From: Oscheius tipulae
Taxonomy: Eukaryota > Nematoda > Chromadorea > Rhabditida > Rhabditidae
Direction: 5' to 3'
Length of the DNA: 64,000 nucleotides
Assembly (NCBI GenBank): GCA_037178975.1
Contig: JASJZH010000004.1
Location: 2,976,001 to 3,040,000, forward strand
Made by a program: the position numbers and the translations under genes. Below the pieces are notes generated by a model that worked only from the letters and a program-made list of their open reading frames with translations, ran no database searches and was not told the origin of the DNA. Shown here in pieces: positions 32,101 to 45,800 of the stretch (position 1 is the stretch's first letter; each line of letters begins with the position of its first letter).

Positions 32101-35100
32101 CAACGTTCACAACTCCCTCCAACAAGCCGTCGATATTTGTCGTGTCCAATCCGTCCATCTCTTCCTGAAAGTCTTTAATTATTCTGGGAAGGGGATGCAT
32201 GTCCAATCTCAAGCAATGGCTATTATGAAGGCGGTCCTTGGAGACGTCGAATTTGTCACAAATAGACGGCCAACTGAACTCCCTTAGCTCTCTTCCCCCC
32301 TAAACAAAGCTACTCGACCACACATCCAATTAAGCCATGTTTTCAGAGGAGAGACCCCCCTCGTTGCCGAGGAGACACACTATAATTCCTCCTCGAAATG
32401 TTTACAGCTTCTACAAATCCCTTGCTTTTCCTGTAATATACTGTATCCGTTCTATTCCTGGCTCAATTTCCCCCTCACTCACTCGTCGAACAATCCTCAT
32501 CGGGCACAGCTCGCCTCTCTTAATCACGTATGGAGGAGAAGAAAGATCAAGGCCCTAATTGTTGTGGAAAAGAAAGAGCCGAGGGGCTGTTGACATGCCT
32601 CCCTCTCTCCCTCAACCCATGTGACGGACTCCCGATTGCTCCACACTCTCTATTCTAAGACTCATCCCATTCGCAGTGGGAAACTTCCTACCGAAATCGG
32701 ATCCCTCCACTCTCTATGCCCCTGTTTCCCTCCTCCTTAGACGATCATCTGACAACAACATGGGTAAAAAACAAAAGGGAGAGGGTCTCATAAATCGGCT
32801 TTTCACGCCCGAGCGCACTTGACTCGTTCGTGGAGAAGATACGCACGCAATTTACCGTTTTCGAGCAGAAGGAGCGCTGAATTATTCAGTGTTGTTTCCG
32901 TTCGCCTCTCTGGAAGTAAACAATCGATCCCAAGATTAGCCCTTCTCCAAATTCCAATCTTCCAAAAGGAACCCCATTTATAGCTGAGACAAAAAAGGGC
33001 CTCTTTCCAGTCCACTTGGTTTCCTTCTCGGAGAAGTGAATCAGTCCATTGTTACAGCATGAAACATATTCTTGATGTGCTTGTGTGTGTGTGGCCGAGA
33101 GGCTCTACACTCACACACATCTGTGCTGTAATCAGCTCCTACAGCTGTTCGATCCTCTTCTTTTTATCGCCTTCCTGACCTTCGTCTTTTCCGCGCAGAG
33201 GAAATTGTCTCTACCGATATAGAAGCTATCACAAGAGTGACTAATTGCAGGAAGAAGCCCCAAATAGCCCGTCATTAGCAGAGTATTCTCGCAGTGAACA
33301 ATGGCAGAACCACAGCGAGCTGGCAGCATCGGGACCGACAGAAAAAGGTCGAGTGTAGTGAAGGTGATTGACTCCCCTCTCTCAAGAGTTATCCCTTTTC
33401 AGACAAACTTCATGGGCGAGAAAACGGGTATGAAGCACATTCTGACGGCTCCGTCCCAGAGTCATTCTCGAAAGACTCCAGGAGGACAGGTATTTTCCCG
33501 TCCCGCATCATTCTAAAAAGACTCTCAGGTGTTTCTCTGTGTGATGGGATCAGTCATCAGTCTGGCTATATGTTGTTGGATCGCCCTGTTGAGCAAAGAG
33601 GCCGGCTGGCGGAAGGTCGTTTTTGCCGGAGGAGCAGCTGCCTGTTCCATAATGTTCGGGTTTCTGGCCATTATGACCGCCAAACGCGCCAAAAAGTCAG
33701 TCTCACGGCCGCCATAAACAGAAAATATTCTTTCTAGTCCTCAAGAACCCGAACCTCTACCCGACCTCTCTCAACGTCGGTCAACCATTGGAGCTCGGGT
33801 AAGTAAGCGTTCGATTGCCGCCGCTGGAATCAACGGATCGGACGACAGCCCTTCCCAAGTCCTGGTCATGGACGGCAAATCACGTCCGTCTCTCACAGTT
33901 GCTTGACTTTTCCTCTTTTTATTTTCACTTGTAATACCCCTGTTTTCTCACTCTTGTTTCGATTCCATATCGCTTCCTGTTCTGTACATTAGGTCGTAGC
34001 CCAATAAAACCGACCTTGTTCTCATCCACAGCCACAATTTGTCCCTGAACGTCCGTGATCTGTTCCTGTATGTACGTCTTCTTCTGGTTGCAGTTGTCAA
34101 TCTGCTCGGTTAGATCGTCTCGTTCCAGGACTTCCGTAGTTGAGACGAATTTGGCTTCGAGCGAGGCAATCTCGTCGGTCAGACGATGTCTCTCTTCGAC
34201 CAGACGATTCAGCTCATCTTCCATCTTGTTCGTCGTCTGTTTCCGACTGATCATTGCGGCCAACTATAAATTCCTGTCAGCTCATACATACTGAAACGAA
34301 CGGACCTTTTTCTCAATTATTCCCCATTTCAACTTGGCCAATTTGGGCGAGAATTGGACTTGAGGAGGCGGCTGATTCTTGTTCACCGCGGCTGTTCTTC
34401 CAACGACAATTCTCGAGGTGACTGGTGTCTTGGCCTGCCGGTTCATCTGAATCTCCTATTAGTTTTGGTCCCTATTCAACCAACCCTTTCCTGATTTTTC
34501 TGCTGTTGACGTAGTCGTTGGATCTCCTCGTTGGTTCTCTTGATGAACTGTTCTCTCTGTCGATCTTTGTTCTCCAACTGACGAATCTTGTTGTCCTTCT
34601 GTCTCGAGTCCTTGTCCAAAGTGGCTAGTTTCTTTGCATTAGCCATAGCCTGCTGTTGTCCCCGTTTGACCTCCTCCTTCAACTTCTTCACCAAATCCAC
34701 TTTGTTCCTCTTCAGATCCGTCAGCTCTCCTTGGAATCTCGCAAGCTGTTCGCGATCCTTCTGCTGCCTGACTTGCATCATCTTGTGTTCTTTCTCCACA
34801 GACTGCAGCTTGCGGAATTCGGATCTCATATCAGCTAGTTTCCTTTCGTATTCTTCTCGAATCCTTTTAGCCTGTTCCTGACTGGCCTTGTCTTCCTTCT
34901 TGCCCAATTTCTCGGCCAAAATCCGATCTCTTTCAGCCTCAGTCTGTTGAATTCTCAACGAGAGCTCCGTCAGTTTCCTCTCGTAAGTCAGCCGGACTTC
35001 TTGTAGTCGTCTCTCGGATCTCTCCAACTCGTTGATCAGTCTCTCCTTGATGTTGATCTCAGTTTGTAGATCGTTCAGATCGTCTCGGAGAGCCGCAGCC

Positions 35101-37233
35101 TCCTTTGTTTCTCCCAGAGAATCCACCTCGTCTTCGTCTTCTTCGTCGAGATCAATGTCGTCTGTATCGTTGCTCGTTCCATCGTCTCCATCGTCAGTAG
35201 TCGATACGTAATCCGAAGTCGGTATATCCGAAGCCGTGCTTCTCTTCATCTTCTCAATGTCAGCCTTTGCCTCTTCGATCAGTTGTTTCTGATTGAAAGA
35301 GAAGGGAGAAAAGGGTGAACTGTCAGCTCCCAGAGCAGTCGCCGAGATCGACACACCGTTCGCCAGAGCCGTCGCCTTCCACTTTTGCATCTGGAACAAA
35401 CTTTATTTGTGACAAGACGAGCTGTCACCTCTTTTCTGAGCTGGTCAGAAGTGGCCTGAGACTCGTAGAGAGATGATCGAAGCGTCTCGACTTCTTCGAT
35501 GTACTTTCTCATCAGTTCCTGTACAGCATTTTCTCCTCCTTCCGTCGAAATAGTAGTCAATCCATCTGCCTTAGCCAACAACTCTACGTTTCGGTTCCTC
35601 AGAATTTCATTGGTCTCTTGGAGTGTTTTCACCCTGGATCGTAGTCGATTGACCTCTTCCTAAAGTTCCACTTCCTCTTGAAAATGAACGGAAAGAACGA
35701 ACCGTGAGGAGGACATTCTCATGATACTGGTCACTGACGATCTCGGATCCATCGGCCGTCACCGTTTTTCTTCCCTGTTTGTACTCAAGCAATTCCATTT
35801 CCAGACTGGCAATCCGCGAACGCAGCTCTCCGATTACTTTGGACGACTTGTCCTGGTTGGCGACAACCTTGTTCTTGATATTCTTGGCACGATTCGCGTA
35901 CTTCATCGTGTTGAGAGTCTCGACGAAATCGCAGTCACTCGGGGAAATGCAGGCAATCATCAAGGTTCGACTGTTGCCACCGAGCGAATCTTGGAGTAGT
36001 CGGGTCAGTTTCGAGTCGCGGTACGGCACATGCGAAACCTTTCCACTCGCTCCTCCCAACGCACTTATCACATTTCCCAGAGCCAACTGGAAAGAGTTTT
36101 AAGTTTTTTTCCAAAAAGACAGACTCACCAATCCACTGTTGATACTGATGCCTTCTTTTGCTCGATCTCCCGTGGCCCCCGTCCTTTTAAGTCTCTCCGA
36201 CCCGGCCAAATCCACGAAATGGAACTTGGCTGACAGACTCTCCACCTCCGTCTCTCCCTTAACATCTCCTTATTTTAGCAAATCCCGGAACTCACAGTCG
36301 GTTCTCCTTCTAGTTGAGTAATAGGAACGACTCTTTGTTGTTTGACCACCAGACTGAAGATGGCATGCGATCTGGACGACTGGTCGTTCATGCTTGTCGC
36401 AGCCACTGTCCTGTTCAGCGAGCCATTTTTCAGAATTTCAAGGGTCTAAATATCCTCAGCAAATGTTAAGAAGGGTCTTACTGTGTGCAGATCAGCGACA
36501 GCCCTGTTAGTGACTCCATGAAGGTAGATCTCTCCACGCGAATCCTCATGGATTCGAATATTGGCACTACTGTATCTGTCATCTGACAGCAGATCTATCA
36601 CTTCCTCGTTGTACAACTGAATTCCTTTTCTCTACCAATTAGTTGAAAATAATAAACCTCGACAAACTGAACTCCGACTTCAAAGATGGGCTCTGTCAGC
36701 TCGTTCTCGGCAGCCTTTGTCTTACATTCGACAATTTGTCGAAAGACATGAGAAATGGCCCTGGGAATGACTCCGATCGATCCCTCGTCCAAGGCATGAC
36801 TGTCAAAGGCTGTCCCCATCGTAAACGTTTTGCCGGATCCCGTCTGAGATTAGTTGTCTGATCTGGACTCGGAAAGGATTACCTGTCCGTAGGCGAGAAC
36901 GGTCGCATTGAAACCGTCGAAAAGGCCATTGACTAACTTGTCGATGCAGTTGTCATAGATGGTTTCTTGACGAGTGGCTGTGTCGTAGACGAAGTCATAG
37001 GTAAATGACTTGTCCGCTCCAATGGTAACCTTTGAAGAATGCCATTGGTCAAAATGAGTCAAAGTCAAACCTGCGGTTCATTCGGGGTGACTACAGTACA
37101 GACACGACTGCCTTCTAGCTTCTCTCTGGTATTTTGTGGACGGATCCTTAATTGGTCTTTTCTATTGAATACTCTCTTCCACTCACCTGAGAGCAACCTG
37201 GACAGTTGAGGCATCTCCCCGACCATTCTCCAT
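29153..37233 (-). CDS. KIF21: KIF21-type kinesin-4 motor with WD40 tail
   Basis: Plus-end microtubule motor and growth regulator. The motor domain (about residues 1-370) starts [20 protein letters not shown] and has the P-loop [12 protein letters not shown], switch [15 protein letters not shown], switch [15 protein letters not shown] and the neck start [19 protein letters not shown] long coiled coil with an acidic patch ([18 protein letters not shown]) follows, then [20 protein letters not shown], a KIF21-specific [18 protein letters not shown] segment and seven WD40 repeats ending [27 protein letters not shown]. Stop 29153-29155, ATG 37231-37233. Most introns are 35-50 bases, but the middle is expanded, the largest running about 32165-34014 and hosting an antisense gene. 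Splice choices in the low-complexity linker (30,600-31,300) are inferred from phase and KIF21 similarity. Confidence 0.93.
33301..33906 (+). CDS. Small two-helix membrane protein nested antisense in a KIF21 intron
   Basis: Four exons with clean GT-AG introns (about 39-45 bases) give about 155 residues: a basic hydrophilic start ([20 protein letters not shown]), two adjacent hydrophobic helices ([20 protein letters not shown], then [20 protein letters not shown]) linked by a short charged turn, and a hydrophilic tail with [19 protein letters not shown]. No signal peptide, so probably a hairpin or two-pass protein with both ends cytosolic. The whole gene lies inside the 1.85-kb KIF21 intron on the opposite strand. 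I do not recognise a family. Stop 33904-33906. Confidence 0.7.
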
Positions 37234-37940
37234 TCCCTGATGTGATCACACCTTGATTAGCGCATAAAATGGTCTGAAATATCCTCTTTAGTCTGCCAGA
37301 TTAGAGCAAAATTTATTAAACAAAAGGGAAATCGAGAAAGAACTTGGACCGGTGCGCGACCTTGGCTCGCATCGACCAGATTCGCGATGGGACCTGCCAT
37401 AATTGGCTCCGCTGGATTATTCATCAGACCCGACCGACAGCTGTCCGACTTGGTTATACCTTTTCCTATCATTTTTCAAAGATTAGTAACTCTTGAAGCT
37501 AGAATAGTCAAGTTTCAAAAGGGCAACTTTGGAGAAAGAGGTTATGGACAGCTAAATTTGGGAGCGAGTTGGCAAAGGGCTGTTTGGACAGTAGATGAAA
37601 AGCTGCGGGGGTCGGGGCGTGTGGTGGCAAAAAGTCATTTGAAAGAACGGTCCAGCGCGCCTGATAGCGGCCAGTATCAAAGCTTTGGGTTCGTGTGAAT
37701 AAACGCCGCCGAATTTTTAAGTAGGCTTCGTTCGGGTCTCCCCCGCGCAAAGATAAATATATGCAACCGGATGGCTGATAGAGAAAAGGCCGTTCCATTC
37801 AGAGAGGAAAATCGATCACTAGAGGCAAATCCAAGGTCTTGCAGATTGCGAAAGAATGCAAGCACAACTTTCACCGAGTTCATTCACAGTACAAATAAAA
37901 CGGAAAGAGTACAACCAGGCTAGTAAAATATCACTGTGGG
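37234..37940. other. Gap between TTF2 (3') and KIF21 (5'), no gene seen
   Basis: About 700 bases upstream of the KIF21 start and downstream of the TTF2 stop, both on the minus strand. Open frames here show no motif. It likely holds the KIF21 promoter and 5' UTR. Its GC content looks somewhat higher than in neighbouring gaps. Confidence 0.5.
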
Positions 37941-40900
37941 TTAACTGTTAACTACTTTGTTGTGCTGAGCTTGAGCAGCTCCCTTCTTTTTGTTGTCCTC
38001 GAGCTCGAACAGATAGCGCATATCCTGCATAGAAAGCTTCATCATCTTCTTCGAGGCGGCACCGTCCAAAACCGTGGCTGCGAGCTCCATTTTCTTTTCC
38101 TGAAGAGCAACCACTCTCTGCTCGATGGTACCCGTAGCAATTAGTCTGAAATAGAAAATAAAATGAGAGATGAGAGCAAGATACCTGTGAATGTAGACAG
38201 TTTTTTTCTGGCCCATTCGATAGATGCGGTCGCAGGCCTGAGCCTATAAAACCATTGTATTGAAAAAGCAGCACAAGTTAACCTCGAGAGCGGGGTTCCA
38301 GTGAAGATCCACCATAATGAGATGATTTCCTCCGACCAAATTCAGTCCGACTCCTCCAGCTGTGAGAGAAAGAAGCATGATACTGGGTCCGCCCGTGGTT
38401 TTGTTGAAGGCATCGACTCTTTCTTGTCTCATGGCCGGGAGAACTTTTCCAGATATTACAGTGTAGGGAGCTCTTCGGTTTTTCAAGTGATGTTCCACAA
38501 TCTCAAGAAGAGAAGTCCATTGCGAGACGACAACACTGAAACCGTCTTCTTCGTACTTGAATAGAAAAGAACATTACATTTTATCTCCCAGCTCAAGAAC
38601 GTCCTCGATAATCTCCAAAGTCTTCTTCAGTTTGCAAGAAAGATAGTCCCGCTCGAAGATCTGTGCAGTATTGTTTGTAGCATCTGTCTCATCGCCATTC
38701 TCGTCCAGAGTGAGCTCGGCCATCGTTCTCTCGAGGAAGGCATCTGCATCAGCATCTTCGCCGCCCAAATGCTCGAATGCGTCCATCTCTACAGCCTAAA
38801 ATCTGGTTTTTTAGATGAATGTGAAAATAGGTACCTCTTTGGTCAAGTGCATATGAACGCATGCCTGTCGGAGACGAAGAAGTAGAATGAAAATCTCAGA
38901 CATAGCTTGGAATTTATCGTTTCCATCCACAGATCCCACTGAATTATGACTAGTTTCTTTAGCAAATAAAACTACTCACCGCGTCTGAAAGGATTGATAG
39001 CCTTGTCGTCTGCCTGTTTCTTCTGTCTTCTACGAACTCCATACAGCTTCTCGTATTCCGCCATATCGGCATCATTGAGCATTTTTTGGACCTGTACAAC
39101 GATTCGTACGGAGAATTCAAACAAGCTTACCTTCTGCTTGGATGCGGTGAACATAACGTCGTAGACCGCACCCTCGACTCCTTCCAGGACAAGATCGTGA
39201 CGCTTGTAGACTTTCGGCTGCAGATCAACCAGTGGCTTATTTGTGAGCGAGCAAGTTTGAGCTTTAGTTCTTCGAAGAAGGAGGCTTTTCGTCAAGAGAT
39301 TTAAGCGATCGGCACTCTTGTCTGTAAGAAACTATATAGAACAGTGCGAGTATATAGTACCAGTGGAACACATGATGTATTCTTTCCAATGAGTGTCATC
39401 GTCGAATGGAGAGACGCGCATGAATCGAACCAGGCTGAACAAGTCCCACAAGTTGTTATGGATTGGGGTTCCAGTCAAGCACCAGTGGTTTCGAGCGCTC
39501 AATCGAGCGGCAGCCTTGGAAGCTCCAGTGGTCCTGTTTTTGATCTGATGAGCCTCGTCCAAGATGATTCGTTCGAACGCAACTTTTGCCAGAACACTGT
39601 CCGAGTTTATTCCGCGTTTCTTGTTTCTCTTCGTAGCAGAGACACCAGCTTGATCACCCCAGTCGTCGTTCTCGTCTTCACTATTGTCACTCGGATCTTC
39701 TTCCTGAAAGACTTATTGAACAAGTACAAGGCTCACAAACGTAGTTTTGAGTGGTGATCTTTTCAGTCAATTCAGTGGCGAGGAGCTGGTAGGTAGTGAT
39801 TACCACGTCGTAGCGGGCAAGTCGTTTCGGATCATTAATACGTCTGTTCTTGGGTCCGTGGAAGACGTGAACAGAAAGACGATCAGTTTTGACACGATTT
39901 TCGATTTCAGCTTCCCACTGGAAGATGACCGAGGCAGGCGCGACAACAAGAGTGGTGTGCGAAGGAACGAGTCTGTAAACTTAGGATGTTCCACGACGAA
40001 ATCAAGAACTGACCCCATCTTCTTGACCATCTCACGACGTTTTTTGTCATCTCCGTCTGTTCCTTCTTCTTTCCGTTTCATGAGCTCATTTTTTTGGTGA
40101 AGTATCAGGGAGATGGCAGAGAGAGTTTTGCCAAGACCCATATCGTCAGCTAAAGGTGTGAATGGGATCATGGCACATGAAAAAGTTACCCAGAATTCCA
40201 CCAGGAGCCGTCTGATCCTCTCTCCAAACCATCCAAGCGAGGCCTCGTTTCTGGTGATGCATTAGATCAATCTTCAAGCCTTTAGGCGTTTCGAGAAGAG
40301 TCGTGTCATCTGGCATATTTTGGAGAGCTCTAAAATGCTCAACGTCAGCGAAAGAAATAAAAACGAGCTGACGTGTGCATCCCCTTGAGCAGTTTTTCAG
40401 TGGCACTTTGAATAAGGCCCATACGATTGTCGGTCATCTTACCACCGAAGAGTCTTTTCTTGTCGTCTAAACTACTATTTGCCAAAGCAAAAAAGTTCAC
40501 TCACGTGCCAAGAGACGGCTTTCATAGCTAGGATCGAACGTGGGAGGTGCAATCACAATGGGACGTCTTTGATGATGAATGTCTACCGCGGCGGGTGTAC
40601 CATCTCTAGCATCAGCTGCTTTCTCACAGCCGTCCTCCACCGGAGCCATATTCTGCTTGATCTTGATGACTTCCTCGAGCTCTGAGAGCAACTTGTGCAG
40701 CTTCTGTCCGCCGTCAGGGAGATTCAGATTGTTCTTGTTCTTGATCATTGCCTATAAAACACGGAAATGAAGAACGAACGGCTACCTACCTCGATTCGAC
40801 ACTTTTTGGCTTCGAGATCGTCAATACTCTCAGCAGCATATTTGGCCAAGTGATCGGGAAACTGAGCAGAGTTAAACTAATAAACGGGTCGAAAACTTAC

Positions 40901-42106
40901 ATCTCTGGGAGCGTTTTCCTTATCGCCATCAGTACTATTCGACTTATCCTTTTTCTCGTCATCGCTACTTATAACCACAACGGATGTAGCGGCTGGCTCA
41001 GCTTCTTCATCCGAATCGGGAATCACGAGGCTCTCGTCGCTCGAAACAGCGACAACGCTATTCTCATCTCCGGAAAACACGCTTCCTCCATCAGACCCAT
41101 CAGAGCTCATCCTTAATGTCCGAATACAGCGCACAAGTGACGGCTTACTCGTCTTCGGAGGCGATTTTCTGCACGCTATCTTCTTCGTCGTCCGATTTTC
41201 CTCGAGGATCAGTGTTAACACTGAACGAGAAGGCATTTAGGGTGATGACAGTATCCAACCTCATCGGGCTCTGAGCCTCACTCATATAGGAATTGTCCTC
41301 TTTAGAAATAGGACTGAGGGAAGCCGTCATTAGCTGTGGGGATGTTCGCTCATCTTCCTTTTTCGATCTGCCTTTCATCATGTTCTTCTTCAACACGCGT
41401 TCACGCAGTTTCTGCTTAGAAGGCGTATCCTTCTTTGCTTGCAGTTTCGAAGTGATAGGAGTCAGAGGTTCATCTGAAAGAAACCATAAAGCAACATGAA
41501 ATAGCGACACTACCATATGAACGGAAACTACGGCTCCTGTCATGATCACTGTAGTCATCGGAACAAGCAGAAGGGTTCTGAAACAGTCAAGATTATTAGA
41601 AGATAATGTCATTTACATCGAGGGTATATGTCGAGTTCCGAGGTGTTGAGGAGATAATCGATCCTTTCGAAGTATTCGATCCATTCTAAATCGCTACGTG
41701 GTATATACTTCAAAGGCCAAACCTCTGAAAAAAACGAGTTGGAATTACTAGACTCCTCATCCAGATTGGACGAGTTTTCCAGAGATTCCGAAGTCAAGTT
41801 GGATACTGGCGTACGCCGTACGGCAAACGTCTTCTGAAAAAATGAAGTACATCAGCGAAAAGTCGCATAAGGGGGAACTCTAGAGCAAGTCTGTCTGGTA
41901 GCTCGTATAGCGTACCAGTCGATTATGCAATATCGAAGCGGCTTGTGTCATGCTTGTTGGGTTCCTCCGCGAAGGGTTTACGCGGTCAGCTGGAGCAGCC
42001 TGTGCTAATTGTACAGAGAAAAATTACTAACCCGTCGGTCTTGCACCTCCGGGGTAGAAGAGTCATCGTCGCTTGAGATAAGAATCTTTCTGCGTCCGTA
42101 ACTCAT
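37941..42106 (-). CDS. TTF2: Transcription termination factor 2-like SNF2 ATPase (TTF2/lodestar)
   Basis: SNF2-family double-stranded-DNA translocase that strips RNA polymerase II from DNA, notably at mitosis. The N-terminal third is acidic and low complexity ([20 protein letters not shown]; repeated SDDE-type clusters). The helicase core begins [16 protein letters not shown], with motif [17 protein letters not shown], motif [11 protein letters not shown] (DEAH), motif [23 protein letters not shown], motif [21 protein letters not shown] and motif [17 protein letters not shown]. The C-terminal [20 protein letters not shown] and [13 protein letters not shown] are TTF2-like. ATG 42104-42106, stop 37941-37943. 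No N-terminal GRF zinc finger, present in human TTF2, was seen. Confidence 0.92.
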
Positions 42107-42829
42107 CTAAATCGAATACTATTAAAGAATATTGTATTTTGAAGAGAAGAAAACATGGACAGATACAAAATGAGAAGGAAAGTGGAAAAGCAAAGTTTGA
42201 AAGTTGACTATTCCCGCTCGTTTCAGTTGAAAGCTTGAGGAGGGGGGCACAGGGCACATTTGTCAACGCATTTGTGTTTCACGAACCCCTTTTGGTGATT
42301 TTGTAGAAGTTCACTTAGAAATGCTCTTACATTTTTCATATCTTTTTGTGTAAATCTAAAAAAATGGCTTGAAACGCATAAAATTGCGGAAACACGAATC
42401 CGTGCTATAAAATCGGAATTACAACCAAAGAAAAAGACGAGCCACAAAACAAAACAAAGCTAGAAGTTTTTCCAACTAAAAAGGATTGCGGTATCCTGCC
42501 TGTGTATTTAATGCTGGGTCTCGTCACGACAATAAACGTTTTTAGTACGGAACAGTTTTATTTCTCGTCCTCCACTAATTTCCAGGTATTTTTGGCCTGA
42601 AGTACGTATGTCCAGTATATAGTGCGCTTTCCCTCTTCTTCAAGCAAACATACATATTTACGGAGTGAGTCCAAATGTGACGCATATGGGTCTACCTTCA
42701 AGAGCGCTTCCATAGACGCCATTACCAGACTGGGTTATTCAAGTCTTTATTTGCACATTTCTTTTTCTGTTACTTTCTCTGGCTTTCCTTGCATACTGAA
42801 CGATTATGATAACATGATCAACTTTCCAG
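42107..42829. other. Divergent promoter region between TTF2 and ELP1
   Basis: About 720 bases with no supported coding frame; it separates two divergent genes and ends in ACTTTCCAG directly abutting the ELP1 ATG, a strong trans-splice acceptor candidate. Confidence 0.5.
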
Positions 42830-45800
42830 ATGAAAAATCTCGTGCTAGGACGTGTGGATTACAGTCAAAATTCCATTTTTGAAGCTGTAGATGCATTTGT
42901 CGAAGACGCTGCCGAAAATTTTGTCTGGTTGGCGAAAAGAGACCGTCTGTTGGCGGTTGACGGCAATGCTCAGGTCGGTTCATCATAAGGAATTAGGATC
43001 ACATACAAGTGTTCAGATTCTTCGCGAGTTCACCTGGGAATCTGAGCGCGGAGAGGCCGAAATCGTCGATCTGCAGCTCTTCTACGATTCCGGCGAGATT
43101 GGCGCCTGTCTGGCTGACGGATCTATCGTCGTCGTCAACACAGAAACGAGCGATGTCAGTACTTTGCTTTCATAATTCGAAAAGATTTAGATCACAAAAA
43201 ATGAGCTGGCTCCCACTGTCACGGCTGCCGCCTGGAGTCCAGATCTGTCAACTTTGGCAGTCGCTGACGGCTATGCGATAACCTTCTTTAATAGATTCTT
43301 TGAAATGCTCAGCATGTGGTCAGTTATCACCATTTTGGTCCTATTCGACTCTGAAAAGTGTATATTTAAAAAGTGATCCAATCCAGACGTGAGTGTTTGG
43401 CGAAAGCTAGTAATACGTTTGGGTCCGACTCTAGCTGATCGAAACTACAACTCGGTCTTTTATTTTCAGGGAGCTGGACACGGCAGAGCGAGGAAAAGAT
43501 GAGCAAGTCACGGTCGGCTGGGGATCGAAAGAGACACAATTTCAAGGCAGTGTCGGAAAGTCAGCTCGAGAGAAGCCGGTCGAAATCAACAGAAAAGCCT
43601 ATGAAGACGATTCCGGCAAGGATTATATCAAATGGAGAGCTGACGGACAAGTCGTGCTAGTATCTCACCGAGAGGAGAAATCCGGAGAACGAAACATTTT
43701 GGTACGTTTCTAGATTTTTCTCGTCCAAAAATAATCTCAGGTTTTTAACAAAGACGGAGAACTACTCTCCAGGCTAAAGAATACTGAGCCGCTGGAAGAG
43801 GGATTTGCTGTAAAACCTATTGGGAATTACATTGTTACGACTACGCGAACAAATGGTACTTTTTCTAACTTTGTAATAACCAGCCTTCCACAGAAAACAC
43901 TCGTAAGATAATCTTCTTCGAGAGGAATGGAGAGAAACGACACGAATACGACGGTCTGTCCAGCAGAGATAGCCAAATTACTGCCATCGATTGGGATCTT
44001 GGAGGGACAGCCCTAATGATTGTCTATCGGCAGGACGAATCTGATCGAGGTAGGGTTGAAGCCCATGTCCATTTTCCTCGTTTCTAGTCGAGCTGTGGAC
44101 CGTTTCCAACTACGACTGGAGCCTGAAATGGACTCATTACTTCAAGATACGGATCAGTAGCGCTAAATGGGACAGCGAGAAAGCCTTAACTCTTGCCGTT
44201 CTCCTCAATGATGGCACTCTTCTGCATCTGCTCTTCAATCAGAGCTACAGCCGCATCGCATCCTCGATGTGTGTTGCCTCTTCCGGTATCCTCTTTTCAT
44301 TTTATTTTGAAAAATTGGGAAGTTCAGAGGGTTTCCGGATCACGAATTTTGCCAGGGCTCTCATACCGCCGCCGATGTGCGAGTATAAACTGTCCTATCG
44401 GAATCCACAGGCTTTTGCCTGTGACAGTGGTCGTCTCGTCGTCATTCATTCCGATTGGAGTATCTCCAGCTGTAGGTTTTTTTTTAGTATTTTAGTTATG
44501 GTTATTAGTTACCGATGACCGACTATATGAGACCGCTACCCTGAAAATCAGTCCCTGCCCCAAATGGAAGATCATTTCCTCCCTCCAGCTCATCCAGAAC
44601 GATCTCTATTTCGTGGCCAATGGCTCTCTGGCTATTAGAATCGATCTCATGTCCGGAGAATGGTCTACCCTACCCAGGTATGAACTCTTTCCCCGATTTA
44701 ACGAAATAAAAAGTTTCAGCATATCAACGGAATCAATTACAAATCTCTTCGAGGCCAGATCAAGTCTGTTTGCACTCACCACCAGCGGCATATGTTACCA
44801 GTTTGGCGAGGATTGGCAAGACGTCTTTAGTCTCCCCGAATCCTCTTCGTACGACGTGAAAACTTCAGAGGTCCGTCATGGAAACGTGGTAGGAAATGTA
44901 GTAAGTTCCAGGACAAAATTCTCGCGTTGACCGCCTCAAACGAGCTGTTTCTTAATGGGAAATCTGTCGTGACGTCTGTCCGTTCCTTCCTCGTGACCGC
45001 CAATGTCTGTGTGTACATCACGCTACAAAATCAGATTCTCTTCGCCGACATCTCTAACGGATTCAAGTCGCTAGATAAAGGTAGATCTTGCTGTCTCTCC
45101 TTCTCCATGCTAGCGATAACGAGATCTTTTCAAGGCATTTCTTAAAGGGTGATTCTTTTTCCAGTTTCCACAAGAAAACTAAATTTACTCGTTTCTAGTG
45201 CGATCGGTGGAGCTCGGAAGTGAGCTGGTCAACTGCGTACCTGAGAAAATGAGTCTAATCATGCAGATGCCTAGAGGGAATCTGGAGACGATTTATCCAA
45301 GAATGTAAGTGTATATTCATTTATTCATGCTTTGTCATCACCACTGGCTCTCATAGACGAGAGGCTCAGTCTGCTCCTTATGAGCAGGCAATTTATCGTA
45401 GCATACTACTTTCCAAACTTGCCCGGTGTCGGATGGACATCTTTCATTCTTTTTTTTTCAAAGCCGTGACACTTCTTTTCTGGAAAAAAAGCGGCTCAGC
45501 TACTGAAGTTGCGTAAAACCTAAATAGGCCGAGACAACGCTAGGTTTCTTCTTGCTCCCGGCCGTTGCTACTTGACTATTCCGTTCAAAATACGCGTTTT
45601 TATAGCAGAAACTTCATGAAAAAAATTCAGTTTCGTCGTTCAAAAGACACGAAGTGTCATTGAGAAACTAGATTACGTCGAGGCTCTTCGCGTCATGAAA
45701 AAGCATCGTATCAACATGAATATTCTTGTCGATTACGATTATGAGGTACGTATTTTTCTTCAAAATATTGAGATCGTTTAGATTTTCACCAAAAACTGCC

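Noticed and set aside
32803-33015. 70-codon minus-strand frame in the large KIF21 intron
   Set aside because: No splice sites of matching phase and no similarity to the KIF21 linker; it is more likely intronic sequence.
45305-45630. Possible non-coding RNA in the long ELP1 intron
   Set aside because: No stable hairpin or snoRNA box pattern could be recognised by eye; intron length alone is weak evidence.
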